Source of the DNA: an uncultured Clostridia bacterium
GTDB taxonomy: Bacteria > Bacillota > Clostridia > Christensenellales > UBA1242
DNA length: 24,865 nt
NCBI GenBank assembly: GCA_947623775.1
Contig: CANQHL010000011.1
Coordinates: 1-24,865 of the forward strand
Direction of reading: 5' to 3'
Positions 1-6,012 of this stretch are shown piece after piece. Made by a program: the position numbers and the translations under genes. Numbering within the stretch: position 1 is the stretch's first letter; every line of letters begins with the position of its first letter. The notes beneath the pieces are model-generated. The model was not told where the DNA came from. It saw only the letters and a list, made by a program, of their open reading frames with translations, and searched no databases.

Positions 1-2
1 AA

Positions 3-59
3 ATTGATAGTACCATTAGACTGATAAGGATAAGACAAAACTTGGATATGATGCTATAA
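3..59 (+). CDS. possible 3' end of an upstream gene (partial)
   Basis: One frame is open from the left edge to a TAA at 57-59 and encodes 18 residues ending in RQNLDMML. The other two forward frames have stops within the first 24 bases. The stop lies about 20 bases before comEB, as expected for the preceding gene of an operon. The fragment is too short to identify, and an open stretch of this size can occur by chance. Confidence 0.3.
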   Translation: MDSTIRLIRIRQNLDMML

Positions 60-77
60 CAAATAAGGAGAAATGGA

Positions 78-536
78 ATGGATAAATGGAATAAAAGATT
101 TATGGAATTGACGGAATTTATCGCAACATGGTCAAGTTGTCTAAGACGTCAAGTCGGAGCGGTGATTGTAAAAGATAAAAGAATAATTGCAACAGGATAT
201 AACGGAGCACCCACCGGTGGCATGACATGCGTTGAGCGTGGCGAATGTTTAAGAAACAAACTTGACATTAAAAGTGGCACTCATGCCGAAATATGTTATT
301 CCGTACATGCCGAGCAAAATGCACTGATGCAAGCGGCAAAAGAGGGAATAAGTGTAAAAGGTTGCGTTTTGTATTGCACCCACCGCCCTTGCGTGATTTG
401 TGCAAAATTAATAACAAATGCCGGAATAAAAGAAGTTATTTATAAAGAAAACTATCCAGATGAATTTATACAAAAGATTTTCGATGATGCTGGTGTGAAG
501 TTGACAAATTATGCTGATTTAGAAAAAAGTGAGTAA
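78..536 (+). CDS. comEB: dCMP deaminase (ComEB family)
   Basis: Zinc-dependent deoxycytidylate deaminase, 152 residues, a normal length for the family. It converts dCMP to dUMP in the cytoplasm and so feeds dTTP synthesis. Both halves of the zinc catalytic motif are visible: HAE at residues 77-79 and PCVIC at 104-108. The N-terminal SSCLRRQVGAVIVKD stretch and TGYNGAPTGG are typical of the dCMP deaminase branch, as is the Cys pair at residues 51 and 57. The start at 78 follows an AAGGAG site at about 65-70; the ATG at 73 is out of frame. The name comes from the comE operon, but here the gene is not beside comEC, which lies 6 kb away on the other strand. A competence role should not be assumed. 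Confidence 0.93.
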   Translation: MDKWNKRFMELTEFIATWSSCLRRQVGAVIVKDKRIIATGYNGAPTGGMTCVERGECLRNKLDIKSGTHAEICYSVHAEQNALMQAAKEGISVKGCVLYCTHRPCVICAKLITNAGIKEVIYKENYPDEFIQKIFDDAGVKLTNYADLEKSE

Positions 537-540
537 ATTT

Positions 541-762
541 TATAAAATTTAATGAAAAATTACGTCAAAATTTAGAAATTTTATAAAAATTTTAAAAAAG
601 CACACAAAAAATAAAAAGTTAATAAAAAATACACAAAAAATGCAAAATTGCACCCAAATTTAAAAATTTAATTCCAAATCACACTAAAAAAATAAAATTT
701 AATGTAAAATTACATCAAAAATGCAAAATTACATTGAAAATTTAAAATTTTATAAAAATTAT
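541..762. repeat. AT-rich degenerate repeat spacer
   Basis: Extremely AT-rich non-coding spacer between comEB and the convergent radical SAM operon. Short phrases recur with variation: AAAATTACRTCAAAA (near 554 and 708), GCAAAATT(G/A)CA (near 642 and 722) and AATTTTATAAAAATT (near 576 and 743). It looks like a degenerate tandem array with units of very roughly 20-30 bases. I see no ORF, RNA gene or promoter that I would defend in it. Confidence 0.5.
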
Positions 763-804
763 AAAAAACTCCAAATAGTAATGATAAACTTTTTGGAGTT
801 TTTT
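763..804. terminator. bidirectional intrinsic terminator
   Basis: Inverted repeat AAAAAACTCCAAA (763-775) / TTTGGAGTTTTTT (792-804) around a 16-base loop. The A-run on one side and T-run on the other give a U-tract in both directions. It can therefore end comEB transcription from the left and the radical SAM operon from the right. Confidence 0.8.
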
Positions 805-832
805 GTTGTCACATTTTTGCTATAGACAATGC

Positions 833-952
833 CTATTCAATAATAATGCTTAATTGTCCGCATGCAGCACCGGCTTCAATCTCAGCCTTTGTTGCAATGG
901 CAATTGCATAATCATATCCGCAACTTGCAAGTGCTTCTATAATTTTTTCCAT
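833..952 (-). CDS. 39-residue ORF with the RlmN/Cfr catalytic-Cys tail motif AACGQL
   Basis: A short gene of 39 residues, ATG at 952-950 and TAG at 835-833. Its Shine-Dalgarno site (957-966, reading AAGGAGGTGA on the minus strand, 7 bases from the ATG after GGAGG) is complementary to the 16S 3' end over ten bases. The site and start lie inside the last codons of the methyltransferase-like gene, a 16-bp overlap in another frame. Residues 29-34 read AACGQL. In RlmN and Cfr this motif follows a D/E-I-D/E step at the extreme C-terminus and carries the cysteine that is methylated and transfers the methyl group. Here the step is AEIEAG (23-28) and the cysteine is Cys31. Residues 1-15 (MEKIIEALASCGYDY) resemble the helix and strand before that tail in RlmN. 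Inference: this is the missing C-terminal segment of the RlmN-like protein at 2152-2940. It could instead be a peptide substrate, but exact identity to the tail motif makes that less likely. Confidence 0.72.
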   Translation of the reverse strand: MEKIIEALASCGYDYAIAIATKAEIEAGAACGQLSIIIE

Positions 953-1380
953 ATGCTCACCTCCTTTTCATTTTCCACTTTATATTCTTCCATGCTGTAA
1001 TTCATTTGTTTGAGTAGGTCAATATAATCTCTGTAATTTTCGCTGAACCAAATTTCTTCACGCGGAATTATTCCACGATACCATAGTTTATCTAAAAAGA
1101 CATTTTCATTATAAAACTCTTTTCTTACATCAATAATTTGAATAATTCCACCTTTTTTGAGATATTTATCTAAACATTTGAATGTTTTTTGCATATTTTT
1201 CAGATGATGCACAACATTTCTTAAATAAAATTCATCTACGCTTTCTTCTTTAAGATATAAAATTTTATCATTTTCCTCATCATATACATAGTCAAGATTT
1301 GGCAAAAAGGTTATATCGCAACTTTTATATCCCTCTTTGTGGTTGTAACCGCTTCCAAAATCAATTTTCAGGCTTTCCAT
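937..1380 (-). CDS. small class I SAM methyltransferase-like protein
   Basis: 147 residues from the ATG at 1380; a GTG at 1392 would add four residues. Neither start has a strong Shine-Dalgarno, and translation is probably coupled to the preceding gene, which ends at 1361. The N-terminus reads LKIDFGSGYNHKEGY, a motif I-like glycine loop. It is followed by an acidic CDITFLPNLDYVYD stretch and by VVHHLKNM, then YLKKGGIIQIIDV. This is the order seen in compact Rossmann methyltransferases of the predicted SAM-dependent methyltransferase type, in which a D-x-I/V replaces the usual acidic motif II. The protein is shorter than most such enzymes (about 200 residues or more) and seems to keep little beyond the core fold. 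Its substrate is unknown. It sits between the second radical SAM gene and the AACGQL peptide gene and overlaps both. Confidence 0.65.
   Translation of the reverse strand: MESLKIDFGSGYNHKEGYKSCDITFLPNLDYVYDEENDKILYLKEESVDEFYLRNVVHHLKNMQKTFKCLDKYLKKGGIIQIIDVRKEFYNENVFLDKLWYRGIIPREEIWFSENYRDYIDLLKQMNYSMEEYKVENEKEVSIWKKL
957..966 (-). promoter_or_regulatory. perfect Shine-Dalgarno for the 39-residue ORF
   Basis: The minus strand reads AAGGAGGTGA with 4 bases (GCAT) before the ATG at 952. It is a ten-base complement to the canonical 16S 3' end and the strongest site I noticed in the window. It argues that the small ORF is translated in its own right and not merely by frameshift from the overlapping gene. 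Confidence 0.75.
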
Positions 1381-2152
1381 CTTTATCCACACTGCTTTGC
1401 GTTTTGTTTAATTGACAGTTTCCAACTTTTTCGCAATACATCTCCCACTTGCAAAAGTTTCCAATCGGGGTGATTATAATGTCTGTATCATCGTAACCTG
1501 TATAATTGCCAAAAACACCAAATTGATGTCCATTCCAAACATAATCATAAAAATTGCAGCCATCATCTTTTATTTTCTTTGCTTGCAGTTTAATCTGAAA
1601 ATCAAAATCACCATATCTTCCCATCAAATCTTCACATACAATCACATAAAAATCATCTGTTAAAATAACTTTCAAAAGTTCAACAAGCTTATCACCCGTG
1701 CTTTCTTTACATTTTGGAATGTTAATTCGCGTGTTTGGTATGTACTTTTTGCATAAAAGTGCCTGTTCTCTTCGTCTGTAATATTGTTCAAGTGAGGAAA
1801 TTGATATGGCAACCTCAGTAAGCCCTGCTTCTTTATAACTTTTTATCCTTTCTTCGTTAAGCAAAATTCCATTGGTCACAAGACATACATCTTGAGTAAC
1901 ATGTGATTTCGCAAGTTTTATAAAATCAACAAGATCCTTTCTAAGTGTAGCCTCACCACCCATTATAGTTGCACGCTTTAAAGTTCCGACTTTCTCCATT
2001 GTATCTTTTGCGTATTCATAGTCAAGCATAAGAGGTTGTTTGTTTGGTTGATAACAAAAATAACAATTACCATTTGGTCCGGTGCTTTCATTCATATTGC
2101 AATTGAGATTTGTGATTATTCTATATCTAAAAATACCCTCTCTTACTGCCAT
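1361..2152 (-). CDS. radical SAM protein with GGE motif and CX11CX2C cluster site
   Basis: 263 residues. A [4Fe-4S]-binding site of unusual spacing lies near the N-terminus: C18, then C30-Y-F-C33 (CX11CX2C instead of CX3CX2C). The SAM-binding GGE motif is at 65-67 (IMGGEATL), followed by LVTNGILLNEE and a EVAISIS strand, as in the MoaA/SPASM-type barrel. Three more cysteines at 234, 240 and 246, after ITPIGNF, could ligate part of an auxiliary cluster, but a full SPASM domain is not evident. The gene starts on TAATG, sharing bases with the stop of the RlmN-like gene. A GGGGG site lies inside that gene's last codons, so the two are translationally coupled. The substrate is unknown. The long Cys spacing contains NESTGPNGN, a likely surface loop. 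Confidence 0.8.
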   Translation of the reverse strand: MAVREGIFRYRIITNLNCNMNESTGPNGNCYFCYQPNKQPLMLDYEYAKDTMEKVGTLKRATIMGGEATLRKDLVDFIKLAKSHVTQDVCLVTNGILLNEERIKSYKEAGLTEVAISISSLEQYYRRREQALLCKKYIPNTRINIPKCKESTGDKLVELLKVILTDDFYVIVCEDLMGRYGDFDFQIKLQAKKIKDDGCNFYDYVWNGHQFGVFGNYTGYDDTDIIITPIGNFCKWEMYCEKVGNCQLNKTQSSVDKDGKPEN

Positions 2153-2940
2153 TATACCAAGTTAACCCCCTTTATCACACCTTTGCCCAAGTGGTTGCCC
2201 TCAGACACTGCATTTTCATTAATTGGAGATAATTTGATGAAAAACTTGTCTTTATCGAAATATTTTTGCAATTTTTCAATGTCGAAGTCACTTGTGTCAA
2301 CCAAAGTGAGATTTAAAGTTGTTTTCAAATTGCTTTCCGTTCTTATTTGTCCAAGTTCTTCAATTGAATATTTATTATAGAAAGGAATCAGCCAATTTCT
2401 TTTTTCTTCGTCAAGCGAATGAAGTGAGATTTGCAATGTAATATTTCCTTTTATCCAACTGAAATCACTCCCCTTTATACCAATTGTTGAAATATAGTGA
2501 TGAGTGTTTGGATAAATTTCATCAATCATTTTTATGGCTTTTTTAACCTCTTCTATATTTAAAAATGGTTCGCCCATTCTTGTGTAATTTATCTTGAATT
2601 CCTTTGCCTTTTTTGGATCATAATCAGGATTTTTATCAATGATAAATTTAACTTGTTCAAAAATCTCTTCCGCCGTCAAATTTCTGAATTTTTTAAGTTG
2701 ACCGGTCGCACAAAATTTGCAATGTACGGGACAACCTGACATACACGAAACCCCGATCATCCATCTTTCTGTTCTATCCCCAAGCTCATATGATGTGAGT
2801 GCGTTTTGTTTTTTGCCAATGGCGTCCTTGGTGTAATAAGGCAAAAATGTGTCTGTGACTTCAAGCGGATAATCATCTTCTGTTTTTAGTGCATAGACAA
2901 TGCCATTTGCAAATTTTCTGTTTCTTACTTCTTTTAACAT
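2152..2940 (-). CDS. RlmN/Cfr-like radical SAM core lacking the C-terminal Cys segment
   Basis: 262 residues, against about 350-380 for RlmN/Cfr. RlmN-type signatures are clear. They are the cluster site CPVHCKFC at residues 70-77 followed by ATGQLKKFRNLTAEEI, then RMGEPFLN at 121-128, and ISLHSLDEEKRNWLIPF with YSIEELGQ. Cluster ligands are Cys70, Cys74 and Cys77. Three features are absent. The N-terminal accessory RNA-binding domain is missing, with only about 60 residues before the barrel. The cysteine equivalent to E. coli RlmN Cys118 is Gly63, although Cys66 lies three residues further on. The C-terminal AACGQL tail with the methyl-carrying Cys is also missing: the protein stops shortly after IKLSPINENAVSEGNH, the counterpart of the NLIPFNP region. 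The missing tail is matched by the 39-residue ORF at 833-952. It is the first gene of the operon, with GGAGG 8 bases before ATG and a good promoter. Function as an rRNA/tRNA methylase cannot be assumed. Confidence 0.82.
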   Translation of the reverse strand: MLKEVRNRKFANGIVYALKTEDDYPLEVTDTFLPYYTKDAIGKKQNALTSYELGDRTERWMIGVSCMSGCPVHCKFCATGQLKKFRNLTAEEIFEQVKFIIDKNPDYDPKKAKEFKINYTRMGEPFLNIEEVKKAIKMIDEIYPNTHHYISTIGIKGSDFSWIKGNITLQISLHSLDEEKRNWLIPFYNKYSIEELGQIRTESNLKTTLNLTLVDTSDFDIEKLQKYFDKDKFFIKLSPINENAVSEGNHLGKGVIKGVNLV

Positions 2941-2964
2941 TTTGTTTCCTCCTGTTGTTTATAT

Positions 2965-2992
2965 TTTATAGTAAAAAACAATAAAAAGTCAA
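2965..2992 (-). promoter_or_regulatory. sigma-A-type promoter of the radical SAM operon
   Basis: On the minus strand, TTGACT (2987-2992), 16 bases, TATAAA (2965-2970), about 25 bases before the first codon of the RlmN-like gene. Spacing and hexamers are close to consensus. Confidence 0.72.
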
Positions 2993-3045
2993 CATATTTT
3001 CATAATGTTTTTATCAAAATGATAATATTTTTTTGATTTTTAGAC

Positions 3046-3135
3046 TAATGTGTATGATTATGTGCAAGATTATGTGTAACATGGTTAAAAAAGTATAGAA
3101 TAATGTGTAAGAAAAAATAAAAAATATGTGCAAGA
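3046..3135. repeat. five imperfect 12-bp repeats upstream of the fic promoter
   Basis: Copies of a TWATGTGYAAGA-like 12-mer lie at 3046-3057, 3058-3069, 3070-3081, 3101-3112 and 3124-3135. The first three are exact tandem neighbours. The last ends 4 bases before the -35 hexamer of the Fic gene. Such an array beside a promoter suggests protein-binding sites (an operator or activator array), but no regulator is identified. Confidence 0.6.
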
Positions 3136-3139
3136 AAAG

Positions 3140-3168
3140 TTGATTTTGTCGAAAAAAGATTGTATAAT
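3140..3168 (+). promoter_or_regulatory. sigma-A-type promoter of the Fic gene
   Basis: TTGATT (3140-3145), 17 bases, TATAAT (3163-3168). Transcription would start near 3175, so the coding start must lie downstream. This supports the ATG at 3187 over an in-frame TTG at 3160, which lies within the promoter. Confidence 0.78.
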
Positions 3169-3186
3169 GAAAAAAGAGGTTTTTTT

Positions 3187-4149
3187 ATGAACAATCAATA
3201 TGATATAACTGATGAAATTTTGGACCAAGTTTCCCAAATCATGGAAAAATTAGGTCAAATAAGTGCCTACGGGCAACTTGAAAATTACCCACGACTTAAA
3301 CAAATCAACAGAGTAAAGTCAATTTCCGCCAATCTTTTGCTTGAAGACATTGACATTTCCGCCCAGGATGTAAATGCCATACTAAGTTCAAACACTAACA
3401 TTTCGGGCAAAGAATATGTTTTAAATTTAAAAAATGCCTTTGACGAAATTGACAATTTAAACCCATATAGTATAGAGGATATTTTACGTGTACATGGCAT
3501 AATTATGAAAAATATCAGTCAAAATGCCGGAAATTTGCGAAAAAAAGCCCTTTCTTTGCAAAATGAAGAGGGAGGAACACTTGTTTGCCCACCGCCACAC
3601 ATTATCCCCGAACTTCTTGAACAACTTATGGATATAGTGAAAAATAGTCCTCAAATATTGGTTCGGGCATGCGTTTTTCAATATGTTTTTGAATTTATTC
3701 ACCCTTTTGATGATGGCAATGATATTATGGCTAGATTTTGGCAAACGGTTATATTGTCTGCATGGAAACCAATTTTTAAATATATTCCAATTGAAGATGT
3801 TTTGTTTGACAACCAAAAACTTTATCATAAAACACTTAATCAATCACTTGCCAATAGAGATACAAATTCTTTTATAGAATTTATGCTGGGCATGATAAAC
3901 AAGGCCGTTGATAACTTAATCAAAGACACACACAATCATTTGACCCATTCAAATCAGCAAGTCAAGGCACTTTTAAATGTGATTGAATCTTATCCGCAAT
4001 CCTCGGCTGAACTTATGGCAAAACTAAATTTAAAATCCCGTAACGGCTTTAGACTTAACTACATTATTCCCGCACTTGAAATGGGCGTGATTAAGATGAC
4101 ATTACCAGACAAACCAACAAGCAAAAATCAAATGTATTACAAAAAATGA
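3187..4149 (+). CDS. Fic-domain protein with altered active-site motif
   Basis: 320 residues from ATG 3187 (AAGAGG seven bases upstream). Fic enzymes usually transfer AMP or another nucleotide moiety to a protein side chain. The core motif, normally HPFx(D/E)GNGRxxR, reads HPFDDGNDIMAR at residues 172-183. The catalytic His172, Asp176, Gly177, Asn178 and last Arg183 are kept, but the G-R pair that helps bind phosphates is Asp179-Ile180. The upstream flap region (GNLRKKALSL, then CPPPHIIPELLEQLM) is typical. The N-terminal inhibitory helix, usually (S/T)xxxE(G/N), is also degenerate (SANLLLED near 48-54). The last about 65 residues (KALLNVIESYPQSSAELMAKL onward, with LNYIIPALEMGVIKM) are a winged-helix domain common in Fic proteins of this class. 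Nucleotide specificity may be changed or activity lost. No antitoxin partner gene is adjacent. Confidence 0.82.
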   Translation: MNNQYDITDEILDQVSQIMEKLGQISAYGQLENYPRLKQINRVKSISANLLLEDIDISAQDVNAILSSNTNISGKEYVLNLKNAFDEIDNLNPYSIEDILRVHGIIMKNISQNAGNLRKKALSLQNEEGGTLVCPPPHIIPELLEQLMDIVKNSPQILVRACVFQYVFEFIHPFDDGNDIMARFWQTVILSAWKPIFKYIPIEDVLFDNQKLYHKTLNQSLANRDTNSFIEFMLGMINKAVDNLIKDTHNHLTHSNQQVKALLNVIESYPQSSAELMAKLNLKSRNGFRLNYIIPALEMGVIKMTLPDKPTSKNQMYYKK

Positions 4150-4172
4150 GGCAAAAATGCCTCTTTTTTTTT
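4141..4172. terminator. terminator after the Fic gene, usable in both directions
   Basis: GAGGC (4148-4152), loop AAAAAT, GCCTC (4159-4163), then a T-run. On the other strand the hairpin is followed by CATTTTTTG, so it could also stop the comEC-holA-pnuC transcript. The Fic stop codon overlaps the first stem arm. Confidence 0.75.
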
Positions 4173-4174
4173 GA

Positions 4175-4224
4175 TTTTTATTAGATTTTTACTTATTTTT
4201 TTTCTTTTTTATTAGATTTTTACT
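4175..4224. repeat. 19-bp direct repeat in T-rich spacer
   Basis: TTTTTATTAGATTTTTACT occurs at 4175-4193 and again at 4206-4224, a 31-base period. It lies in a T-rich spacer between the convergent Fic and pnuC genes (4173-4322), where I see nothing else. Confidence 0.55.
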
Positions 4225-4322
4225 GATTTTTTGATAATTATTGATTTCTTACATGTTTTTATATCTATTTTAATTTTGATATTGAAACTTTGATTTTTAT
4301 ATTTTTTCTTTCAATTTTCTTT

Positions 4323-5069
4323 TTAATTGTTTGTGTTGTCAATTTCATCTTGAATGAATTGGTTGTTGACATCTTGATTGTTGTCCGCTTTAATTTCGTT
4401 TTGCACTTTCTTTAACCTTACCCAATGAAATAATCCATACACATTCAGTGAAAAATACACGACGTAGTTTATTATTGTTGGAATATAGTTTAAATTCCCA
4501 TCAATCACGATTAGAAGCCACAATACAAAACTTATTATATTGCCAAGGCAACTTAAAATGAAATTTTTGTCGTAACGCCTTAGTCTAAAATATTCAGCAA
4601 GCGTTATCACCCCAAAAGATATTGCACTTACAATCAAATTGGCGTTTCCGAGTGCACGAAGAACAAAATACATGCCTATGCTCAAACACGTCACAAGAAA
4701 TATTGACATAAGCCATTCTTTATTTGAAATTTTTTTATTGATTTTTATCGCATTTGATTTAGCGTCTTTATTTTTTGCCCAATAGATTATTGCCATTATA
4801 TACAGCGGTATGCTCAGGCAAACTGCAGATATGATTTCACCATAATATTTGTTAAAAAAGCAAAGTATACAATAAATTACCGCTTGCAAAATTCCAAGCA
4901 CATTACCAAAATTTAATCCTTTAACAAAAAAGAAAGTGGCAAGCATACCGAGCAGCGAATTTATCACGATTAAAATCGAAGATTTAAATATTATGCCCAA
5001 AACTGTCACCATCACAAGAATTAAACCCATATAAAGGTATTCGTACCACTTAAATTTATACTTTTCCAT
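4323..5069 (-). CDS. pnuC: PnuC-family nicotinamide riboside/vitamin transporter
   Basis: Integral membrane protein of 248 residues from the ATG at 5069 (MEKYKFKWYEYLY). Longer starts run into holA and add residues unlike a PnuC N-terminus. PnuC-type proteins move nicotinamide riboside, or in related Pnu branches other vitamin nucleosides, by facilitated diffusion. About seven hydrophobic segments can be seen. Family-like landmarks are FFVKGLNFGNVLGILQAVIYC with a following YYGEIIS, and the C-terminal INYVVYFSLNVYGLFHWVRLKK. A charged, Asn/Asp-rich cytoplasmic tail of about 25 residues follows. The gene starts 1 base after the holA stop with no clear Shine-Dalgarno, so it is probably translated by coupling. 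Exact substrate is not determined by sequence. Confidence 0.75.
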   Translation of the reverse strand: MEKYKFKWYEYLYMGLILVMVTVLGIIFKSSILIVINSLLGMLATFFFVKGLNFGNVLGILQAVIYCILCFFNKYYGEIISAVCLSIPLYIMAIIYWAKNKDAKSNAIKINKKISNKEWLMSIFLVTCLSIGMYFVLRALGNANLIVSAISFGVITLAEYFRLRRYDKNFILSCLGNIISFVLWLLIVIDGNLNYIPTIINYVVYFSLNVYGLFHWVRLKKVQNEIKADNNQDVNNQFIQDEIDNTNN

Positions 5070-5070
5070 A

Positions 5071-6012
5071 TTATATATACAAAATTGACAATATGAGATA
5101 GTAAATTGCCTCTTCCAAAAGCATTGCACCACTTTTTATCATATAATCTACTTCCTCAACTAGTTCATAAATTTTTTTAAGTTGAATTGTTGAGAAATTT
5201 CGTCCTTGCGCACGTTGTTTCTTTATCGCATACTCTTTAACCGACAACAGTCCCGCAAGTTCGGCATCAGACATGTCGGTCATGGAAATGTAAAACAGGC
5301 GTCTGAAATGTTCGGCAATAAGTCTGAATGTTGCACTATCTTTTTTTAATTTTTCTAGGCATGTTATTGCTTTGTCACCATCTTTTTGACCGAGCGCATT
5401 TGTTAGTTCATACACCACAACTTCATCATCTCTAGCGGTTAATTTCTCAACCAGTGATGCTGTGATTAAAGAATTTTCCAAATCATAATATATAAGTTTG
5501 TCAAGTTCGCTGACAATTCGCGTCAAATAACCTCCGCAATAATCAATAAGTTTATCAACAGCCTCTGCACTAATTTTTTTACCACGCTTTTCTATCTCAC
5601 TTACAACCACTTGCGATAGCATATTTTTATCAAATCTGTTGCAGTCAACAAGTTGTGCATTTTTTATCGAATCCAATTTTCCGTTGGTGTCAAAAAAAAT
5701 CAATATTGATGTCGGTGAAGGGTTTTCTAAATAGGAATTTAGCATTTTTTTATCATTTTCACCTAGTTTTGCAACGTTTTTCACTAAAATAACTCGATAA
5801 TTATCGCCCATAGGCAAAATTTCACATGCGTTTATAACCGCCACCATACTGTATGTATCATCGTCAAATTTGACAAGATTAAAATCAGGCAAATTCATTT
5901 CCGTTCGCCTGTAAATCATGTTAAAAGCACGTGTGTACAATTCATAATCGTCACCCGACAAAATATAGCATGTTGCAAGTCCATTTTTTAACCTTGACTT
6001 TAATGTCCTCAA
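5071..6012 (-). CDS. holA: DNA polymerase III delta subunit
   Basis: 313 residues, normal for HolA, the clamp-loader subunit that opens the beta sliding clamp. Typical features are the N-terminal YILSGDDYELYTRAFNMI stretch, the degenerate nucleotide-binding fold with VILVKNVAKL, and ILIFFDTNGKLD. The middle region RGKKISAEAVDKLIDYCGGYLTRIVSELDKLIYY and a C-terminal helical domain with RLIAEHFRRLFY follow. It overlaps the comEC end by four bases, and comEC followed by holA is the common order in Bacillota. No unusual residues noted. Confidence 0.92.
   Translation of the reverse strand: MRTLKSRLKNGLATCYILSGDDYELYTRAFNMIYRRTEMNLPDFNLVKFDDDTYSMVAVINACEILPMGDNYRVILVKNVAKLGENDKKMLNSYLENPSPTSILIFFDTNGKLDSIKNAQLVDCNRFDKNMLSQVVVSEIEKRGKKISAEAVDKLIDYCGGYLTRIVSELDKLIYYDLENSLITASLVEKLTARDDEVVVYELTNALGQKDGDKAITCLEKLKKDSATFRLIAEHFRRLFYISMTDMSDAELAGLLSVKEYAIKKQRAQGRNFSTIQLKKIYELVEEVDYMIKSGAMLLEEAIYYLILSILYI

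Noticed and set aside
541..762. CRISPR array
   Set aside because: The repeats are degenerate, AT-only, irregularly spaced and without unique spacers or cas genes.
833..952. The 39-residue ORF as a RiPP precursor peptide modified by the two radical SAM enzymes
   Set aside because: A small peptide beside radical SAM genes suggests this first, but it has no leader/core layout, and the AACGQL motif matches the RlmN/Cfr tail that the adjacent enzyme lacks. Kept as an alternative, not as the call.
3160..3186. Upstream TTG start for the Fic gene
   Set aside because: These codons overlap the -10 hexamer TATAAT (3163-3168); the ATG at 3187 has a proper Shine-Dalgarno.
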